From Flavobacteriaceae bacterium (GTDB lineage: Bacteria > Bacteroidota > Bacteroidia > Flavobacteriales > Flavobacteriaceae), in assembly GCA_029248885.1 (NCBI GenBank), contig JAQWIL010000017.1, positions 62,001 through 126,000 of the forward strand: a stretch of DNA of 64,000 nt. Direction: 5' to 3'. Position 1 is the stretch's first letter, and the number at the start of each line of letters is the position of its first letter. Positions 53,901 to 62,900 of the stretch are shown piece by piece. Both the position numbers and the translations under genes were made by a program. The notes beneath the pieces are model-generated. The model had not been told where the DNA came from. It did not search any database and saw nothing but the letters and a program-made list of their open reading frames with translations.

Positions 53901-56900
53901 CGGCAGATGATGGTGATAACACTTCGGCTCTAGACATCAGTGAGCCAGTGGTTACGAATATGGCTCAGACTCCAGAGATATCTCTTACCAAGGAGATTAC
54001 CAACATAGCGGATGCTCCGTTTAGTACAGGGGATATCATACGTTACTCGATTGTTGTTAAAAACGAGGGTAATGTAACCCTAACAGGTGTGACGCTAACG
54101 GATGATCTCACAGATGGTAATGGGGATAAGTTAGACTTAACAAGCCCACAAACGTTTGATGTAATCACTCTTCTTCCAGGTGTTTCAAAAACAATTGAGG
54201 CGAGCTATCTTGTTCAGCAGTCAGCAGCAGACACAGGGGAGATTAACAACACAGCCAGTGTGGTTGGTACGGCGCCAGACGGCACAACAGTGGACGCCTC
54301 ACAGACAGATGTACAGGCGCTGATCGACCTTAGTCCATCGATAAGCATCGAAAAGACATCGGATGAGCCATCAGATGGCACATGGGATTTAGGTGATACG
54401 ATTACCTATACCATAGCTGTAGAGAACACAGGTAATGTTACTCTTAGTGATGTAACAGTAACGGATATACTAGAGTCATTAGCTACCCCAGCTGATACCT
54501 TGTCATTGACCTCTGGTCCTGCATACTCAGGTACAGGTACGTTTGATGGTGTATTGGATGTAGGTGATACAGTGAGCTATGAGGCGACCTTTGAGATCAC
54601 TCAGGCTGCGGTAGATGCTGGTGGAGTGAAGAACACAGCTAGTGTAACGGCCAAGGACTCAAAGGGCAACCTACTAACCCCTGAGTCAGACTCAGACACA
54701 GACATCATTCAGCGCAATGAAGATATGAGTGTTACAAAAACAATCACAGGTATAGGCGGTAACACTGATGATAAGATAGGTGTGGGCGATGTGATCCAGT
54801 ACAAGGTGGTTGTTAAAAACGAGGGTAATGTCACACTTACTAACATACAAGTCGTTGACAGCTTGCGATTGGGATCATCAACAGCTACGCCAGTTGATAA
54901 TACGAACTACGACTCCCCAGCGGGTGTTGATCTGTGGACACAAAACCAGACGTTATTACCGGGCGAGTCTGCAACCTATGTAGCATGGTATGTCATAGAT
55001 GAGACTGCTGCCAGTAGCAGTCAGGTGATCAACACTGCCACAGCGACAGCCGATACGCCAATAGTGGATAGTAATGGTGACATTGTGAAGTTGGAGAAGA
55101 GTGATCAAATTTCACAGGAGATAGATCCGATACCATCGATAGCAGTTACCAAGGTAGTAACAACTCCTAACGATGGAGGAGATGGATTTGATGTAGGAGA
55201 TACGGTATTGTACACCATCACGATTACCAATGACGGGAATACCACACTAACAGGGGTTAGTGACCCTGCAGACACTGACATTGTCAAAGACATAAATGGT
55301 GTAGCCTTTGAACAGCCTTACACCAATGTGGTTACATATAAAGGTTCGAGCCTAGACGGAAGTGATCCGCCGGCTGCTAGTTTCTCTAAAGTATTAGAAG
55401 CTGACGAAGTAGTGACCTTTGAGGCCTTACTAACGATCAACCAGGCGATGGTTGATGCCGGAGGGGTTGTCAACACGGTTTCTGTAGAAGGTTTTGTAGG
55501 GTCAGAAAAATATGAAGATAGTGCCTCGACAGAAGCAATAACAATTGAAGCTTCACCACTATTAACTGTAACCAAAGCATCAGAGGTTATAGATGTAGGC
55601 AGTGATGATGCAAGTGCACCAGTCACTCGTGCAGAAGACAGGATCAAGTACACCATCAGCATAGAGAACACAGGTAATGTGACACTCGATAGTTTGATTG
55701 TCAAGGATATTCTCACGGACGGAGCAGGCAACCCACTAAGCTTGAGCGAGAGTCCAGGAGACACCGCAACACCAAATGAGTGGGTCATTGATTCATTGTT
55801 ACCAGGTTTTTCAAATGCATTAACCTACACGGTGTTCTACACCATTGGGGAGACTGCTGCGCTTACAGGAAGTATAATAAACCAAGTGGACATCACTGCG
55901 ACAGCTCCAGATGGTAGTGAGGTGAAGGTATTGAGTGATGATCCAGATACATCAGAAGAAGGAGACGCAACAGTAACTCCGACAGATTTAAGAGCTAGTT
56001 TCGAGGTAACTAAGGATGATTTGCCCAATTTTGGTGATGATGGGGCTAGTGTTGGTGACTTGATTCAATATGAAGTTGAAGTTAAAAACACAGGAGAATT
56101 AATGCTTAAAGACATTGAGCTTGTGGATATATTAAAGTCGGGAGACAATTCGTCTCTATATCTATACGCACCAAGTCACAATGCAGGTAATACAACTCCA
56201 TGGGAGACATTTGACTTAGGAGTGGGAGAGTCAAGAAAATTATACGGATTCTATGTCATAGATGAAGATGCGCTTAGTTCAGGAAGTGTAATTAATCGAA
56301 TCAATGCATCAGCCACTAAGCCAGATGGAGAAAAGATATACACACAAAGTGATGATCCAGGAACAGCGGAAGATCTTGACTCAACCGTAACGGTATTTAC
56401 ACAAGCCGCTTCAATATTAGTCACCAAAACAACAACCGCTGTGAGTGGTGATTACGAAGTCGGAAATATTATTGACTATATAATCAAAATTAAAAATACA
56501 GGAAACACCGTATTAAATGGAGTTTCAATGACTGAAGATCTACAAACGATAGATGGTCAAACATTATCTATTGTTCCAATCTTTGATGAATCTTCTAAGG
56601 GTGCAGATTCGGAATATGAAACGAGTCAAAGTTTAAAAATTGATGAGGAAGTTACCTTGACGGCCAGCTATACAGTTGATCAAACTGCCATTGACGCTGG
56701 AGGAATTAAAAATATGGTTCGAGTTTCTGCATCTCCGAACGACGGTCTCAACAATATTGTTAGCGACTCATTGAATGTTCCTCTTGAGACACTGATCAAT
56801 GCATACCCAGAGCTTACAGTAGAGAAAACAGACATCATACAAACCAATACAGTAGGAATAGTGGGCGCAGGAGCGACAATTAATTACTACATCAAAGTAA

Positions 56901-59900
56901 CAAACTCAGGAAATGTTTCACTGACAGACATTTCAATTAAGGACTTCCTAGTTGACGAACAAGGAACGCCTCTGACCCTAAGCTCACCAGCTCCAGCAGT
57001 TTGGGATTCGATACCTCTGCTTAAACCATATCAATATTATACGTTCAATGCTTCCTATACATTGACCGAAGAAGACAGGTACAGATCAAAAATCATCAAT
57101 ACGGCCAGTGCAACGGCAAATGACCCAAGTGATGAACAAGTTTATGCAGAAACAACAGTTGCCTCTGAAGTGGATGTGGACTCAGATCCAAGCTTTGCGG
57201 TTACCAAATCGGCTAAATTAATTGAAGATAGCAATGATGCAACCCAACTCGGAGATGTTATTCAGTATACAATCGAAATTGAAAACACAGGAAACAGAGT
57301 ATTGACAATTGATAGTATAGCTGATCAACTCAGCAAACTGGGAGGTGGAGCATTAACACTTAGTGCAGATCCGAGTTTTGTTCGGTCGTCTAAAAACTCA
57401 GCAGAAGGGACACTCGCAACGCAGGAAACAGCAACTTATATTGCAACATACATCATCAGTCAAGAAGCTATCGATTCAGGTGGAGTATCCAATGTGGCTA
57501 CAGTAACTGTCAGCGACGAAAACGGACCATTGACGTCTGTGGTAAGTGATGATCCAGACACAAGCACGCCTAATGATCCAACAGAAACGATATTGACCAG
57601 AACCCCAGATATTGAAGTAACCAAAACAGCTGAGGTGATTGACGATGGCAATGGAGTCAATGGGCCTGGCGACTTGATTACCTACATGATACAGGTGGCT
57701 AACATAGGGAATGTAACCTTGACCAATGTGTTAGTTAGTGACGTGCTTAACGCAGTAACTGATGGTGAGTCAACCCAAAGAATCTTAACAACACCAGTAA
57801 TTTATCAGGAATCTTCAAAAGGTTCATCAGTTGGTACGCTGAAGGTTGGTGAATTTGCCACCTACATGGCTACATACGAGATAGCGAATGCTGACTTTAC
57901 GATTGATAAACTTTCTAACGTGGCAACTGCAACTGCAACTGCTCCAGATTTAACAACTGTAGATGATGCAAATGATCCAACAGAAACATTGATTGAGGCC
58001 TTGGCGAGTTTCACTGTTGATAAGAACATCGATGAGGTCGTTGACAATGGAGATCTACTGGATGGTGCAGGAGATACCGTTAAGTACATAATTACCGTTA
58101 CCAATAAAGGAAACACAGTTCTAGACCAGATACAAGTAGTCGATACCATCACAGACGCTGATGGCAACCCAACCGATTTGACAAATGATCTTGATTATGA
58201 CACAAGTGGGTCGGGTACAGAAGGGACTCTCCAAGTTGGTGAAACCGCAACCTACACAGTCGATTATATAATTACACAAACTGCTTCTGATTCAGGTCTT
58301 GTAACAAATAAAGTAACCGTAACTGCCAATGATCCAGGTGATAATATATTACAAGAATCCGCTGAAGTTCTACTTGAAACTGGAGCTGACCCATCCTTGA
58401 AAGTATTAAAAACCTGGTCAAACAAAGATGATTTTGCAGGAGGTATTGTTGATGTGGGAGATACAGTTGTCTTTACTATTGAGGTTACCAATACAGGGAA
58501 TATTGTATTGACAAATATTACTTATCAAGATATTCTAAGGGATGGTAATTATGTCACCATTGATACACCGGATTTAAAATTTGAAGGTACAGACGCTAAC
58601 CCACAGTCGAATGAAGGAACATTAGAAGTAGGTGAAAAAGCAACATATTCCTACGAGTATGTAATTGACAGCGATGACTTTGCATCAGGTCTTATTTCCA
58701 ACCAGGTTTCATTTTTTGGACTAGGACTAGGTAAAAATGTTAAAGATACTAGTGATGACCCAACCGATCCAACAAGTGATGAAAATGACCCAACCGTTAT
58801 TCCAATGGGATCTGATCCATCACTAGAAGCAACCAAAACGGTTCGTGTCCTAGAAAATGGGGATGGCCTACTTGGCGTGGGTGATACAGTCGAATATACC
58901 ATAGTCGTAAAAAATACAGGAAATACAATCTTGTCAAGTGTAACAGTTGAGGACAACGATAAATTTAAAGATGACAATGGAACTGATTTGACCTTGAGTG
59001 ATGGACCAACCTTTACAATCAGTAGTGAGGGCTCTGACGACGGAACCCTAATCCCAGGTGAAGAGGCCTTCTACACGGCAAGGTTTAACTTAACTCAAGA
59101 CGTTGTGGATTCAGGTGGGCTAAGCAATCAAGCAACCATTACAGCCAATAGCCCTGGAGTTTCTGATCCTCTAGAAGTGTTGTCCGATGATCCTGAAACT
59201 GAACTAACTGGTGACGCAACCGCTTTGTTGATTGATCATAATCCAGTGATTGAAGTGGTCAAAACCGCACCAAGTAGCTCAACGGGTGTGGGAGATACAA
59301 TAACCTATACCATCAGAATCGAAAATAAAGGAAACGTTACGCTTGACAACATCACTCTGGATGATATCATCAAAAATGGTTATGGGACACAAACTTCACT
59401 GAATGCCGATATCGAATTTGATGCTAATTCAGGAGTAGAGGGAACGGTAGAAGTAGGACAAACCATCACATATAATGTGGATTACACCATTGATCAGGCT
59501 GACTTTGATAGTGGTAGGTTAGAGAACACAGTTCTGGTAACCGCCGACACTCCGAAAGATGTTGAAATTAGCGATCGAAGTGATGACAATGACGACAATG
59601 ATGGTGATACGGAAGATGATCCGACAGTTACTGTATTTACGCAATCGCCTGATATTTCGATTTTAAAAGAAGAAACTTACATTGCACAAGCAGTGGCAAA
59701 TACAACAGGCCTTGGAGATACAATTACCTACACAATTACGATTAACAATATTGGTGATGTAACACTGAAAAACATTGAAGTAACGGATATTCTCACAGAC
59801 GGCTTAGACAATACACTGACATTAACGACTGGACCTCCGTTTGTCTTAGACAGTTTAGCTCCTGGTGTATCACATCCTTTCACAGCTACATATAAAATAG

Positions 59901-62900
59901 AACAACAGGCAGTGAATAGTGGAAGTGTAAGCAACAATGCGACAGTAGTGGCAACAAGTCCGATCGGGGTTCAAGTACCTGCTGCGATAGCAAACCCTGT
60001 GGTTACAACGATTGACCAGACTACTGGAGCGTTTGTGGAAAAAAGTGTTCTTCGCATCGTTGATAATGGCGATGAAGTAAATGGGGTTGGTGACATTGTT
60101 CAATATCAAGTTACCGTTGAGAACAAAGGAAATGTAACCTTGACAGGGGTTACTGTAACAGATACACTAAAAGATAAAAAAGGCAATTCGATTGATTTAA
60201 GCAGTGGAGACTTGACCTACGCAGGAGCCGATATGGGATCAGTGAAAGGAACACTTGAGCCAGGCGAAACAGCAACTTACAATGGCTATCACATTATCGA
60301 CCAAGACATTGTTGATGCAGGTGGACTCTCAAACGTAGCAACAGCAGATGCCAATGGTCTATCTGCACCCGTTGAAAGTGATGATCCATCAACAACTACA
60401 GTGACCGGGGATCCAACAGAAACATTGATTACAGCAACTCCGAATATGGTCGTAGAAAAATCGGCAGAGTTGGTGAATAATGACGATGGAGTTATTGAGG
60501 CTGGAGACTTCATCAAGTATACCATAGTAGCGACAAACACAGGGAATGTCACCTTGGTTGATGTTGAAATAATAGACAGTCTTAAAAATGGCAATGGAAA
60601 CGTTCTTGATATTGATACAAGTGATTGGGCGAAAAGAGATATTGCACCTGGTAAGAAAGAAATTTATACCGTCTTCTACCAAATCGACCAAGATGATGCA
60701 GATAGTGGTGAAGTGATCAATACTGCTTTTGCTAAAGCAACGAAACCCGATGGAACTGAATTTGTAAGTCTTGTTGACTCGGTGACAGTATCTATGACGG
60801 CAACACCATCAATCAGCATCCTGAAAACGAAATTTGAAAACGACGGGACAAACGACAAAATGGATGTGGGTGAGACAATTGATTATACAATTACCATCAT
60901 CAATACTGGGAATGTTACTTTAGACAACATCACGCTGACAGAGAAACTTACTGACGCTAAAGGAAACGAGACAGACTTACTCAGCGCAATGACTCTTGCT
61001 AGCATCAACGACGCACCAACAACGCAGACTTTTATAACGAGTTTGGACGTAGGAGACAAAGCAACTTATACCGTATCATATACAGTAACGCAAACAGCGA
61101 TGAATAGTGGTAAAGTAACCAACGTAGCTACGGTAACAGCAACTACGCCTGACGGAACCACCTTACCTACAGAAACATCTGCGGAAATCGAATCACTCAT
61201 GGGACAAGACCCAGCCATGACAGTGACCAAAACAGCCTCACCAACTACAGACAACTTTATTGTAGGTGATACGATCACCTACACCATAGGGGTTAAAAAC
61301 ACAGGAAACGTTGAATTGACAGACGTGGTTGTAACGGACAACAACTTGGTAGATGGAGCAGGAGAATCCTTGTCACTCACCGATGGGCCAACTTATGATG
61401 GAACGGGTACATTCGATGGCATCTTATCAGTGGGCGAAACGGTGGACTTCACGGCAACCTTTACGGTCAATCAGCAAGCAATCAATGCAGGAGGGGTATC
61501 CAACACTGCATCTGCTACTGCCATAGCTCCAGATGGAGAAAGTATTACGGAAGATAGTAACACTGCGACTTCGACAATTACAGCAACTGCAAGCTTGGTG
61601 GTAAACAAGTCCGAAGTCGATCCTACCATTCCGAAGGGACTCAATGACTTGATTGAGTACACCATTACTGTTGAAAATACAGGAGAAATCATTCTTGAAA
61701 ATGTCACAATACAGGATGATATTGAGGATAAAAAGGGAGTAGGGCTGTCATTGATTTCGGATCCAATATTTGTTGGTGCATCCGAAAACTCTCCAGAGGG
61801 AACCTTAAAAGTCAGTGAGGTTGCGACCTACAAAGCATATTATATGATTGACCAGCAAGCTGTAGATGCTGGAGGGGTTGTCAACAAAGTCAAAGCAGAA
61901 GCTGATACACCTGTAAGTTCGATAACGGTAACCCCTGCCGACAATTACGGTGATCCTACAGAAACCATTATTCCAGAAGTCCTACACTTAAAGGTAATTA
62001 AAACTGCACAAGTCGATGATGGTGGAGATGACAGTATTGATGTTGATGACATCATCAACTACACGATACGAGTCACCAACACTGGAAACGTAACGCTTGA
62101 CAATCTTGTTGTCCTGGATAGCATAACAGACATCAATGGCATTGCCCTAGCAGCGTCTCCATTGACAACTACGCGTATATCCTCTAGTCAGAATTCGCCC
62201 CTCGGAAGCTTAGCTGTCGGAGAAACTGCAACTTATGTGACGAGTTATGTCGTGACGCAAGAAGCGATTGATGCCGGAGGGGTAATGAATCGTGCGATTG
62301 CTTCTGCAGAAAGTCCAGCAGACACAGTATTCTCACAAAGAAGTGATGATGGAGATACAGGCCCAAATGATTCAGGCGAAGATCCCACAATTACAACTAT
62401 CGAAGCAGACCCACAAATCCGAGTGGAAAAAGAAGTAGATAATATTACAGATAATGGCGATGGATATCATGGTGCTGGAGATACAGTAGAGTATAAGATT
62501 ACAGTGTTCAATGAAGGAAATGTAACTTTGACCTTGTCGAGTCTGACCGACACAATCTCCGATGCTACAGGCACAGATAAAACCACACTCACAACTACAC
62601 CCGCATTTACACCGGTCGAGTTAGCAGTAGAAAATGAGATCAGCTATACGGCAACATACACTATCACCTCTGATGTAGCAGACACCAAACTGGTACGCAA
62701 CACAGTAGTTGTTACTGCAACACCACCTACAGGATCAGATATTGAATCCAGAGATACAGCTGACGTAAGTACAGGGGCTAATGCAGACCTTGAAGTCACC
62801 AAAACATGGGTGTTCGAAAATGATCTGGACAATAATAATATCGCCAACGTCGATGATCAAATCAAGTTTATTATTACGGTTAAAAATACAGGCAATGTAA

